Shown here: positions 24,497 to 31,326 of the stretch, in pieces
How the letters are laid out: the number at the start of each line of letters is the position of its first letter
How positions within the stretch are numbered: position 1 is the first letter of the stretch
From: Arthrobacter sp. efr-133-TYG-118
GTDB taxonomy: Bacteria; Actinomycetota; Actinomycetes; Actinomycetales; Micrococcaceae
Direction of reading: 5' to 3'
DNA: 47,705 bases
Assembly: GCF_030209755.1 (NCBI RefSeq)
Contig: NZ_JARVRH010000039.1
Span: forward strand, 1 to 47,705
Notes under the pieces: model-generated
What the model saw: the letters and a program-made list of their open reading frames with translations, nothing else
The model's database searches: none
Told to the model about the DNA's origin: nothing
Translations under genes and position numbers: made by a program

Positions 24497-24508
24497 AAGC
24501 TTCGATGC

Positions 24509-25288
24509 TCAGTTGGCCGGGCGCACGGCCCGTCCCGCGGCCGCGATCACCAGCTTCTCCGGGAGTAGCTTGACGGCCACCCGGGCAACAAAGGAGTTGA
24601 GCCGGCCATCCACAACGCTCGGCTTGTTCCCGCGGATCGCGGACATGGCGGTCTCCACAACCTGCTCAGGGGTCCGCATGGATCCAGCGGCTGCAGCCTC
24701 TCCGGCGATTTCAAAGAAGGGCGTGTCCGTGGCCCCCGGGCAAACGGCGAGGACTTTCACGCCTGTGCCTTGTGTCTCTGCCCACAGCGCCTGGGTGAAC
24801 GAGAGCACGAAGGCCTTTGTCGCACCGTAGACGGCCATATGGGGTATCGGCTGGAACGCGGCCGTACTTGCGATGTTGATAATAGCCCCGGCACCACGCT
24901 CAACCATTCCGGGCAGGTAACGCGTAGAGGTGCCGACCAAGGTGGAGCAGTTCAACTGGATCTGTTCGACGTAGCGGTCAGCGTCTGCATGGAGAACTCG
25001 TCCGTGTGTTCCGAATCCCGCATTGTTGACCAGGATGTCCACTTTGAGCCCCAGCGCCTCTGTGGCGAGGTGGAGTTCCTTTCCTGAATCCGGCAGGCTC
25101 AAGTCCATTGCCAGGACAGTCACTTCGGTGCCGTGCTCGCGGAGTTCACCCGCAAGCGCGTCAAGTTTGTCCTGGCTGCGGGCAACCAGGATCAAACGTG
25201 CGCCCTCGGCAGACAGCCTTCGGGCGAAGACCGAACCAATGCCGGTGGACGCTCCAGTGATGAGGGCTGTTTTTGCTGAGATGTTCAT
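24509..25288 (-). CDS. short-chain dehydrogenase/reductase, possibly part of butyrolactone metabolism
   Basis: 259 residues. Classical SDR: TGASTGIG cofactor motif (11-18), NNAG (88-91), and catalytic Ser141, Tyr154, Lys158 (YGATK). ARS after the second strand fits NADPH use. It reduces a carbonyl or oxidises an alcohol. ATG at 25288 has AGGAG 5 bases upstream. A 22-bp ARE-like palindrome lies 11 bases upstream of the start, so the gene probably belongs to the regulon of the ScbR-like receptors next to it. In Streptomyces, SDR enzymes such as BarS1 and ScbB act in butyrolactone synthesis; a similar ketoreductase role is possible here but is inference. Confidence 0.88.
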   Translation of the reverse strand: MNISAKTALITGASTGIGSVFARRLSAEGARLILVARSQDKLDALAGELREHGTEVTVLAMDLSLPDSGKELHLATEALGLKVDILVNNAGFGTHGRVLHADADRYVEQIQLNCSTLVGTSTRYLPGMVERGAGAIINIASTAAFQPIPHMAVYGATKAFVLSFTQALWAETQGTGVKVLAVCPGATDTPFFEIAGEAAAAGSMRTPEQVVETAMSAIRGNKPSVVDGRLNSFVARVAVKLLPEKLVIAAAGRAVRPAN

Positions 25289-25299
25289 TTCTACTCCTA

Positions 25300-25321
25300 A
25301 TAAACTGACTGTGCGGTTTGT
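25300..25321. promoter_or_regulatory. ARE-like operator upstream of the SDR gene
   Basis: 22-bp site with arms ATAAACTGAC and the mirror-like GCGGTTTGT. It matches the site at 28671-28692 at 17 of 22 positions and shares the ACC/GGT-type outer arms of the site at 25995-26016. It overlaps the region expected for the SDR promoter (TTTATT at 25304-25299 may be the -10). It fits the autoregulatory element (ARE) type bound by ScbR/ArpA receptors. Confidence 0.72.
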
Positions 25322-25364
25322 TTTTTGGCCAAGTGTCGAACTCTTCGGCCCGTGGGTTGCTGCG

Positions 25365-25982
25365 TTACTGGCTGGAGATGAACTGCTGTTCTAGAAGTTG
25401 CAACAGGAGCGTCGCGCGTCGTTCGAAGGCATCGAGATCTTTGGGGTCAAGGGCGTCGGTGACCGACTTCAACCCATCGAATGCGGCCACAACAACGGTA
25501 GCCGCATCGCCGGGGTCCCCTGGAAACGTCAAGACGCCGCTAGCGCGGCCCCGTTGAAGGATGTTGGCCACGAGGTCCACCCACGCAGCGAGGGGGGAGG
25601 TGCCTCCGGGGTGCTCTTTCGTGGAGGCCAGTTGATTGGCCAAGTGCACCACTCCCCACGCGGAGGAGTCGCTCAGGACTGTTCTGACCATGAACTCCCC
25701 GAGATGGCGCAACTCCTCCAAGGGATTGTTCTTGCTGAGAATTTCCTCTTGCACACGACGCAGCCAACGTGCCTTTTGCTCGTCGACGACGGCCTGGGCC
25801 AACGTTGCTTTCGACGAGAAGTGGAAGTAAATGGCGCCCTTCGTGAGCCCGACTTCACGGATGATATCGTCCATCCGGGTCTGCTCGAAACCCTTACGCG
25901 CAAAAACGTCCGCGGCAACCCGAAGGATCTCATTCCGGGTGGCCGCGCCCTTGGGCGTACTGCCTGTGTCGCCAAACTCCAT
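25365..25982 (-). CDS. ScbR/ArpA-like gamma-butyrolactone receptor (TetR family), receptor 1
   Basis: 205 residues. The N-terminal helix-turn-helix (about 16-62) contains DVFARKGFEQTRMDDIIREVGLTKGAIYFHFSSK, where the LTKGAIYFHF run is the recognition-helix pattern of butyrolactone receptors. The C-terminal ligand domain continues to the end with the expected length. It would bind ARE sites and release them when a butyrolactone-type signal binds. The ATG at 25982 has no Shine-Dalgarno sequence, and the promoter just upstream predicts a leaderless message. An ARE-like site lies inside that promoter, so it is probably autorepressed. It is divergent from the afsA-like gene and is followed by the SDR gene with its own ARE. 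Whether it senses a butyrolactone or another ligand must be tested. Confidence 0.88.
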   Translation of the reverse strand: MEFGDTGSTPKGAATRNEILRVAADVFARKGFEQTRMDDIIREVGLTKGAIYFHFSSKATLAQAVVDEQKARWLRRVQEEILSKNNPLEELRHLGEFMVRTVLSDSSAWGVVHLANQLASTKEHPGGTSPLAAWVDLVANILQRGRASGVLTFPGDPGDAATVVVAAFDGLKSVTDALDPKDLDAFERRATLLLQLLEQQFISSQ

Positions 25983-25989
25983 ATTGTCA

Positions 25990-26019
25990 AAGCTACAAAC
26001 CGACCAGTAGGTATGTCAA
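25990..26019 (-). promoter_or_regulatory. promoter of receptor gene 1, apparently leaderless
   Basis: On the minus strand a perfect -35 TTGACA (26019-26014) is followed after 18 bp by TAGCTT (25995-25990). Transcription would start at about 25983-25982, which is the A of the receptor ATG. The ARE-like palindrome covers the spacer. Confidence 0.6.
25995..26016. promoter_or_regulatory. ARE-like operator between receptor 1 and the afsA-like gene
   Basis: 22-bp palindrome with outer arms ACAAACC and GGTATGT, matching its own reverse complement at 8 of 11 positions per arm. The ACAxACC...GGTxTGT form with 8 central bases is that of Streptomyces AREs. It lies between the -35 and -10 of receptor gene 1 and 129 bases from the afsA-like start, so it may control both genes. 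Confidence 0.78.
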
Positions 26020-26144
26020 TTCGGGCAGTTCACCTGCTTCGATAATCGGGCGGGCACGGCTTGCCGATAAGATTTGGTCGTTTAATGGGGGCGCAGAGCA
26101 GCGTTGGCTGGTCTGGCAGATCCTGGGAGGAGTGGGGGGACCCA

Positions 26145-27032
26145 ATGCGCGATGAAGCGCTCTTCGAGGCTTCCGTCAAGCGGGAGCTCGTTCATAAGCG
26201 CTCGGTTTCGGAAGTCTTCTTGACGGACTTTGTTCAATCAAGTTCCAGGCGGTTCATTGCGGGCGCGCAATGGCCGCGATGGCACGTTTTTTATGGCTCG
26301 CCGGACGGTTCGCCGGATTCGGCCCTCATGGCTGAGACGTTGAGGCAGGCCGTAATCTTCTTGTCCCATTTGTGCGGGGTGCCCTTGACCTACAAGTTCC
26401 TCATGCCGTACATGAGCATCTCGGTAGAACCGGCGATCTTGGATCCCCTGGTACCCGCCCAGGTTGCTGTCGAACTTGACGTCAAGGATATGAAGCTCAG
26501 TGGAGGGCAGTTGTCGGCCCTGACTGTGTCTGCGCGGTTCGTTGTTGACGGCGCTCCCGTAGGGGAAGGGGCGGCGGCTGCACGCATTGTGAATCCGGCG
26601 AGCTATGAGCGATTTCGCGGGGCGGTCCCTGCTGGGTTGGCCGCCGATGCCGAAGACTTACTGGCGTGTGAAGACGTCGGGCATGCCACCCAGCGGAACG
26701 TGATGCTCGGGCAAAGTTCGCGCCCGTTCGTCTGGCCGCTGAGGGTTGATCCAACGCACCCCATTTTCTTTGACCACCCCCTTGACCACGTACCGGGAAT
26801 GCTATTGGTCGAGGCTGCGCGGCAGGCCGTGCGCGCAGCGTGTTCCCGACCGGATGCCGACTTTGCCCTGTTTGAGGCGGATTTCATGAAGTTGGTCGAG
26901 TTCAGCTATCCCGTGGATGTTGCTGTGACGCAACTCGAATCAAAAGGCGCCCATGATGTGATGAGGGTCCGATTGCTGCACGAGGAAGAGACCGTGATGT
27001 CCTTGTTGGCCCGGGTCAAAACGCCGCGTTGA
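26145..27032 (+). CDS. AfsA-family gamma-butyrolactone-type signal synthase
   Basis: 295 residues. It has the two hot-dog domains of the A-factor synthase family: HKRSVSEVFLTDF (17-29) is the hallmark N-terminal motif, the first domain includes SALMAETLRQAVIFLSH (59-75), and the second includes FFDHPLDHVPGMLLVEAARQ (208-227). AfsA joins a beta-ketoacyl chain from acyl carrier protein to dihydroxyacetone phosphate, the first committed step of A-factor synthesis. The ATG at 26145 is chosen because GGGGGGA lies 3-5 bases upstream; in-frame starts at 26061 (TTG) and 26085 give extra residues without family similarity. It stands between two receptor genes, divergent from one and ending 1 base before the convergent end of the other. 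The product signal may not be a typical A-factor. Confidence 0.9.
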   Translation: MRDEALFEASVKRELVHKRSVSEVFLTDFVQSSSRRFIAGAQWPRWHVFYGSPDGSPDSALMAETLRQAVIFLSHLCGVPLTYKFLMPYMSISVEPAILDPLVPAQVAVELDVKDMKLSGGQLSALTVSARFVVDGAPVGEGAAAARIVNPASYERFRGAVPAGLAADAEDLLACEDVGHATQRNVMLGQSSRPFVWPLRVDPTHPIFFDHPLDHVPGMLLVEAARQAVRAACSRPDADFALFEADFMKLVEFSYPVDVAVTQLESKGAHDVMRVRLLHEEETVMSLLARVKTPR

Positions 27033-27033
27033 T

Positions 27034-27690
27034 TCAGGGAGCCCCTGGGTCTTGCGGGTGAATCGGCACAATGGCCGGCATCATGAAACGCCACATGTCG
27101 TCAATCCGTTTGAGAACGTCGCGTCGTTCGGTCAGCACGTTGGATACCATCTGGACGCCTGTGAAAGACGCAACCAAATACCGTGCGAAGTCTGCCGCAT
27201 CAACGTCGGGCCGCACGTCACCCTCGAGTTGGGCTTGGCGCGTCAGCATCTCCATGGTCGTGACCCAGTCCTGGTAGGGACCTTTGACGTCTCCATTGAA
27301 CGCCGAAGCTTCAAATGTCAGCCGGATTCCAGCCCTGACGATTGGCTCGTCAAGCAGCTGTTGCCCGAATGTCCGGCACATGGCGATCATAGTCTCCAGC
27401 GCCGGCAGTCCGGCGGCGGCGATCTTCTCCCCGGCGACACGCACAATGTTGTGCTGTTCGGCGATGACTGCCAGCGCCAGGTCTTCCTTCGACTTGAAAT
27501 GGAAATAGAGCGCGCCTTTAGTGACCGAAGCGCGGTCAGTGACGTCGCTGAGGCTTGCATTCCCGTAGCCGACCTCTTCAAAGATCGACGCTGCACCCTG
27601 GATGACTGCCGTTCGGGTGGCTTTGGCACGTTGTTGCATGATCCGCGTGGAGACCTCTCCGGTTTCTGCGTCCGGGATACTTGAGTACAT
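27034..27690 (-). CDS. ScbR/ArpA-like receptor or pseudo-receptor (TetR family), receptor 2
   Basis: 218 residues from the ATG at 27690; the family homologues usually begin near MQQRAKATRTAVIQ, so the ATG at 27639 (201 residues) is an equal candidate, and neither has a good Shine-Dalgarno sequence. The helix-turn-helix contains ASIFEEVGYGNASLSDVTDRASVTKGALYFHFKSK, very close to the ScbR recognition-helix pattern. The ligand domain follows. Many Streptomyces loci carry a true receptor and a second pseudo-receptor that does not bind the hormone; which of the two genes here plays which part is unknown. It converges on the afsA-like gene with a single base between the stops, and is divergent from the epimerase gene. 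Confidence 0.87.
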   Translation of the reverse strand: MYSSIPDAETGEVSTRIMQQRAKATRTAVIQGAASIFEEVGYGNASLSDVTDRASVTKGALYFHFKSKEDLALAVIAEQHNIVRVAGEKIAAAGLPALETMIAMCRTFGQQLLDEPIVRAGIRLTFEASAFNGDVKGPYQDWVTTMEMLTRQAQLEGDVRPDVDAADFARYLVASFTGVQMVSNVLTERRDVLKRIDDMWRFMMPAIVPIHPQDPGAP

Positions 27691-27714
27691 GAAACTGACG
27701 GACCCTGAGGATCG

Positions 27715-28674
27715 GTGAAGGCCATGCCAACATATGTTGACCATGTGCCCCGGGTCCTGGTCCTGGGTTCGTCAGGCTTCATTGGAAGTCGGGTTGTAGC
27801 CTCACTCGCCGGATCCGGAGAGGCGCACGTTGTGGCACTTTCACGAAAACCGGTTGCAAGACTACGAAACAATAACGCTACCATTGCGACCGCCGACATT
27901 TCCGTACCGGGGAGCCTGATCCCCTTCTTGTCCGATACGGATGTTGTCATCCACGCCGCATCATATGTGGGCTCCGACGCTCGACTTGCCCATGCGATCA
28001 ACGAGGCCGGCACGGGCAACGTCATTGAGCAGTGCCGGCAGTCCGGAGTTGCCCGGCTGATTTATGTCAGTACTTGCAGTGTTTACGGAAGCGGCCCTCA
28101 CCGCGGCCTGCTTGAATCCGCAGCCGGCTATCACCCGGCCTCGGTGGCCAGCGCCACCCGTGCGGGCGCCGAACAGCTGATACTCAGCTACGGAGGCGAG
28201 GTTATTCGTCCCAACCTCGTGTTCGGCGCCGGAGACCGCTGGTTTGTCCCGGGCCTGCGCAAAATGATGAAAGTGGCTGGTGGGTGGCCAGGTGATGGTT
28301 CGGCGCTGCTTTCGCTCATCAGTGTGGAGGCGCTCGGAAGTCTGGTCTCCGGGCTTGCCTTGGCGCCGCGACTATCCGGACAAGCTTTCCATGCCGCATA
28401 TCCGGAACCTGTTCGGGTCTCATTCCTCTTGCAGAGCGTTGCCCAGGTGTTCGGAGTGGAGTATCCGAAGTTCCTGGGAGATGACGAACGTGCCGGCTCG
28501 GCCTTGCGCGCTGCAGGATTCAGCGGCCATCAGATTGACTTGGTGACGAAGGATCACTGGTATTCCTCGGAAGGTCTTTGGCGGATCTCCGGGCGGGAAC
28601 CGGAGACGTTCAACAGTGCCCTTGGTGAATTTTCTTCCGCCTACCAGGTTCCGCGGGAGTCCGCCCGGTCATAA
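27715..28674 (+). CDS. NAD-dependent epimerase/dehydratase-type reductase, probable butyrolactone metabolism
   Basis: 319 residues from a GTG at 27715 (AGGA 4 bases upstream); an ATG at 27724 is an alternative. An extended SDR: VLVLGSSGFIGSRV gives the GxxGxxG cofactor site near the N-terminus, followed by DVVIHAASYVG and IYVSTCSVYGSGP. The usual YxxxK is altered: the segment ASVASATRAGAEQL lies where Tyr-x-x-x-Lys is expected, so catalysis may differ. Homologous epimerase-like genes (for example jadW2 and scbC) sit in Streptomyces butyrolactone loci. It is divergent from receptor 2, and an ARE-like site overlaps its stop codon. Confidence 0.82.
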   Translation: MKAMPTYVDHVPRVLVLGSSGFIGSRVVASLAGSGEAHVVALSRKPVARLRNNNATIATADISVPGSLIPFLSDTDVVIHAASYVGSDARLAHAINEAGTGNVIEQCRQSGVARLIYVSTCSVYGSGPHRGLLESAAGYHPASVASATRAGAEQLILSYGGEVIRPNLVFGAGDRWFVPGLRKMMKVAGGWPGDGSALLSLISVEALGSLVSGLALAPRLSGQAFHAAYPEPVRVSFLLQSVAQVFGVEYPKFLGDDERAGSALRAAGFSGHQIDLVTKDHWYSSEGLWRISGREPETFNSALGEFSSAYQVPRESARS

Positions 28675-28692
28675 ACCGGTTGAACGGTTTGT
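28671..28692. promoter_or_regulatory. ARE-like operator at the end of the epimerase gene
   Basis: 22-bp palindrome with arms ATAAACCG (28671-28678) and CGGTTTGT (28685-28692). It is the best of the three sites: ACCG/CGGT arms, 17 of 22 identical to 25300-25321 and 15 of 22 to the reverse complement of 25995-26016. It includes the epimerase stop codon (28672-28674) and overlaps the -35 of a plus-strand promoter, so it seems to control what lies downstream. Confidence 0.75.
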
Positions 28693-28717
28693 TTAATGGC
28701 CGATCAGTCTCTACACT
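28689..28717 (+). promoter_or_regulatory. putative promoter overlapping the third ARE
   Basis: TTGTTT (28689-28694), 17 bp, then TACACT (28712-28717). Transcription would start near 28724 and run toward the hairpin at 28774 and the tRNA-Ala gene. The -35 shares four bases with the ARE. Confidence 0.5.
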
Positions 28718-28773
28718 TCAGTGCAGTGGCTCGTTGTGTTTTGCAGCAACAAGTTAAGGGGCAGTAATGGGGG

Positions 28774-28803
28774 GAGGTGCGGCCGAGCAATCGACCGCAC
28801 CTC
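28774..28803 (+). ncRNA. GNRA-capped hairpin in a non-coding transcript candidate
   Basis: GAGGTGCGG (28774-28782) pairs with CCGCACCTC (28795-28803); inside it CGA pairs with TCG around a GCAA tetraloop, with one C-A mismatch. The 12-bp stem capped by a GNRA loop is a typical stable RNA element and is not followed by a T-tract. It starts about 50 bases after the predicted start site of the ARE-linked promoter. An 86-codon open frame from 28767 runs through it and the tRNA and has no family features. It may be part of a small RNA, a leader or an attenuator. Confidence 0.45.
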
Positions 28804-28907
28804 ATCTGTCCTGTTGCCAGCGGTGTTCGATTTCCTATCTCACATCGTTGTGGTTTAGTATTGACGAGTTGCTCCGGCGGGGATCGAAGTCCCTGCGAGC
28901 AAAGTTC

Positions 28908-28980
28908 GGGGCTGTGGCGCAGCTGGTAGCGCACCTGCATGGCATGCAGGGGGTCAGGGGTTCGAGTCCCCTCAGCTCCA
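28908..28980 (+). tRNA. tRNA-Ala (anticodon GGC)
   Basis: 73 bases fold into a complete cloverleaf. Acceptor GGGGCTG pairs with CAGCTCC (one G-U), the D-arm GCGC/GCGC has an AGCTGGTA loop, the anticodon arm CCTGC/GCAGG has loop ATGGCAT with anticodon GGC at 28941-28943, the variable loop is GGGTC, and the T-arm is AGGGG/CCCCT with TTCGAGT. The discriminator is A73; CCA is not encoded. GGC decodes GCC and GCU codons, the first common in this genome. Confidence 0.95.
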
Positions 28981-29047
28981 CTCTGGAGGTCTTATTCGAA
29001 ACATGGGCGTGTTCCGTGTTTCGGTAAGCCCCGGGTTTTTGATATTG

Positions 29048-29075
29048 AAAGGACCACTCGTTCGGGTGGTCCTTT
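29048..29075 (+). terminator. intrinsic terminator downstream of tRNA-Ala
   Basis: AAAGGACCAC (29048-29057) pairs with GTGGTCCTTT (29066-29075), extended inward by two more pairs around a short loop, followed by CGTATT. It lies 67 bases after the tRNA and most likely ends its transcript. The A-start/T-end arms make it active in both directions. Confidence 0.75.
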
Positions 29076-29158
29076 CGTATTCTCCGGCGTCGGCAATCAG
29101 GTCTGGGAGCGCTGGACAGACGGAAACCCGAAACTTTTAAATAGTTCGTCCGTAAAAC

Positions 29159-29202
29159 GCAGTGGCCCGGAACCTTTTGGTTCCGGGCCACTGCTCGTTT
29201 TT
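29159..29202 (+). terminator. second strong terminator after tRNA-Ala
   Basis: A perfect 16-bp stem (arm starts GCAGTGGCCCGGAACC) with a TTTT loop spans 29159-29194 and is followed by a T5 tract. With AAAAC before it, it may also work on the minus strand. It is separated from the first terminator by 83 bases with no recognised gene. Confidence 0.85.
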
Positions 29203-29536
29203 GCCGGGGTTCCATCGGTTGGCGGCCGGATCTGGAAAACAAGAGTACTCAAGTGCGATGCAGGTACGGCGGCCGACGTTTCGGGTGTCTTCGATTGAAA
29301 ATGATAGGTGGGGGTTACTCGTGTGGGGGAAGCCGATTTTTCATAGCCTGAAGTTCCTTCGGTTGGCAATTTCCGACGTCGAGCCAGCCAGACCAAGAAC
29401 TTGTGGAAGAAGCGGGTGTCGATGTGCCCTGCAACACGGTTGTGACAATAGTGCGCTGCCAATTTGTCTCGAAAAGTGTGGCAACAATTGCCCCTAGATG
29501 TAGCGGGCAGGCTCTCCATGCGAAGACGGTGCGGCC
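29203..29536. other. leader/intergenic region in front of the polysaccharide operon
   Basis: About 330 bases without a supported gene, lower in GC than its surroundings. It should hold the promoter of the plus-strand polysaccharide operon, but no clear -35/-10 pair was found. Small inverted repeats occur: CAAC-ACG-GTTG (29432-29442) and GGCAA-CAA-TTGCC (29480-29492). They could be regulator sites. Confidence 0.4.
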
Positions 29537-31084
29537 GTGAGCCCCTCGGAAGAAGCTGCAACGGGTGACCTTGGGTTCGGGCTTCGTGCATCTTTCGTCA
29601 AAGATCCATTGTTCGACCGTTCCCGGCGCGACGGTAAACGTTATGCCAGCGCCGTGTCCGGTGTGTTTTGGGCTCGCCGCTACTATCGTCTTTTGTGGCT
29701 CGTTGACGCCATAGTCGTCTTTTCCGTTGCTGCTTTCGCGCAGGTGGCCCGATTCGGATTCGAAAATGCCTTTGTTATTGTTGGCGGCTTTCGTGTGGGG
29801 TATTTTCCGATTTCGCTTGCGATCGCCGGCGCTTGGATGGTCGCGTTGGGTGTCTATCGCAGCAGGGACAAGCAAGTCGTTGGAATCGGCCCGGACGAGT
29901 ACAAACGCGTCTTTAGCGCCACCATAGTCCTCCTCGGGCTGCTCAACATGGCGTGCGTTGTCTTCGAGATAGAGATTGCGCGCGGCTACGTTGCGCTCGT
30001 GTTTCCGTTGGGGTGCCTGGGACTGATGACGTCCCGTTGGACGTTGAGGCGGTGGTTGACGCGCCAGCGGGTTCATGGGCATTACCTCTCCAGAGTCGTG
30101 GTCCTGGGCGCCCCTGAAGAAGTTCGTTATGTCATCAACCAGATTGAGAAGAAGTCCGGACCGATTTACAAAGTGGTTGGCGTTGCGCTTCAGGGTCCGC
30201 AGCAGCCGCCAAGCCTAATGGTCAATGGAAAGGCCGTGCCCGTCGTCGCCGACATCTATTCGGTCGTACACGCGGTCGCGGCGACAGACGCCGATGCAGT
30301 CATCATTGCCGGGCAGGTTGAAGGCGGCAGTACTTACATCCAGGAACTCGGCTGGCAGTTGGAGGAAAGTTCAACGGAGCTGATCCTGACGACCGGACTG
30401 ACAAATGTGGCCGGCCCCAGGATTCATTCGCGTCCTGTGGAGGGGCTGCCGCTCATGCACGTCGAGCTCCCGCAATATGCCGGTGCCAAACATGCGATGA
30501 AACGGGTGCTCGACATTATTCTCTCGGCCGCCGCCTTGGTGGTGTTGTTGCCCGTTTTTGCGGTGCTCGCCGTTCTGATCCGGCGGGACAGCCCGGGGCC
30601 CGTAATTTTCCGGCAGGAGCGCATCGGGCGAAGAGGACAAACCTTCGTGATGTTCAAATTCCGTTCCATGGTGGAGACCGCGGAGCAGGACCTGGCCGAG
30701 TTGCTCGAGCAGAATGAGGGGGCCGGATTGCTATTCAAGATGGAACACGACCCTCGGGTAACCCGGGTCGGTAGGTGGATGAGGCATTATTCCCTCGATG
30801 AGCTCCCGCAGTTCTTGAATGTGTTTCTCGGGGACATGAGTCTCGTTGGTCCCAGGCCGCCCCTTCAGCGGGAGGTCGATGGCTACGAGAGGCACGTCCA
30901 CCGTCGGCTCTATATCAAGCCCGGACTGACCGGAATGTGGCAAATCAACGGCCGCTCGGAGCTTAACTGGCAGGACAGCGTCCGGCTGGATCTGTATTAC
31001 GTCGAAAACTGGTCGATCGTTGGAGACATCATCATTCTCTGGCGGACGGCGCGGGCGATGATCCGGCCAGTGGGCGCATACTAG
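29537..31084 (+). CDS. undecaprenyl-phosphate glycosyl phosphotransferase (WcaJ/WbaP-like) initiating exopolysaccharide synthesis
   Basis: 515 residues from a GTG at 29537. Four N-terminal transmembrane helices (about 50-170), a CoA-binding-like Rossmann region (LSRVVVLGAPEEVRYVI...), then a fifth membrane segment (about 325-350) and the bacterial sugar transferase domain to the C-terminus with QERIGRRGQTFVMFKFRSM, LDELPQFLNVFLGDMSLVGPRPPL and KPGLTGMWQINGRS. These are the diagnostic motifs of polyisoprenyl-phosphate hexose-1-phosphate transferases. The enzyme puts the first sugar-phosphate on undecaprenyl phosphate at the inner membrane face. It starts the plus-strand polysaccharide operon. 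Sugar specificity cannot be told. Confidence 0.93.
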   Translation: MSPSEEAATGDLGFGLRASFVKDPLFDRSRRDGKRYASAVSGVFWARRYYRLLWLVDAIVVFSVAAFAQVARFGFENAFVIVGGFRVGYFPISLAIAGAWMVALGVYRSRDKQVVGIGPDEYKRVFSATIVLLGLLNMACVVFEIEIARGYVALVFPLGCLGLMTSRWTLRRWLTRQRVHGHYLSRVVVLGAPEEVRYVINQIEKKSGPIYKVVGVALQGPQQPPSLMVNGKAVPVVADIYSVVHAVAATDADAVIIAGQVEGGSTYIQELGWQLEESSTELILTTGLTNVAGPRIHSRPVEGLPLMHVELPQYAGAKHAMKRVLDIILSAAALVVLLPVFAVLAVLIRRDSPGPVIFRQERIGRRGQTFVMFKFRSMVETAEQDLAELLEQNEGAGLLFKMEHDPRVTRVGRWMRHYSLDELPQFLNVFLGDMSLVGPRPPLQREVDGYERHVHRRLYIKPGLTGMWQINGRSELNWQDSVRLDLYYVENWSIVGDIIILWRTARAMIRPVGAY

Positions 31085-31296
31085 GCCGCACCCACAGGCG
31101 GTGGGACCTTTGAACAACTTGAGGATCAGAGCTGGATCGAGTTCCTGCTGAGTGGTCATTCCGGCCCGGACGAGTGGCGGATGAAGTCAATTCAAGTGAC
31201 AGGTACTCGCGCTCCACGGGGCGGACGTCCATAGGCTGAAGCCAATGTTCGATCCGGCTTTCGGTCTCGGTCTCAACTGGAGGGGACGCTCTAACC

Positions 31297-31326
31297 ATGA
31301 AATACGTGGATGCGGGGGAACCATGA
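31297..31326 (+). CDS. possible 9-residue leader peptide (MKYVDAGEP) coupled to the glycosyltransferase
   Basis: ATG at 31297 preceded by GGAGGGG about 10 bases upstream, and stop TGA at 31324-31326 overlapping the ATG at 31323 of the next gene (ATGA). A real Shine-Dalgarno sequence and the exact overlap suggest translational coupling, but so short a frame may occur by chance. No attenuator was seen. Confidence 0.35.
   Translation: MKYVDAGEP

Noticed and set aside
27640..27714. A fourth ARE between receptor 2 and the epimerase gene (GAGACC...GGTTTC, and GAAACTGACGG)
   Set aside because: The half-site spacing is 5 instead of 8 bases and the second stretch has no right arm; too weak to call.
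28961..28980. tRNA-Ala 3' end as the attachment site of an integrated island
   Set aside because: No integrase gene and no second copy of the tRNA 3' end was found in the window.
28767..29027. An 86-codon open frame over the hairpin and tRNA-Ala
   Set aside because: It runs through the tRNA, has no family features, and its start is explained by the hairpin arm.
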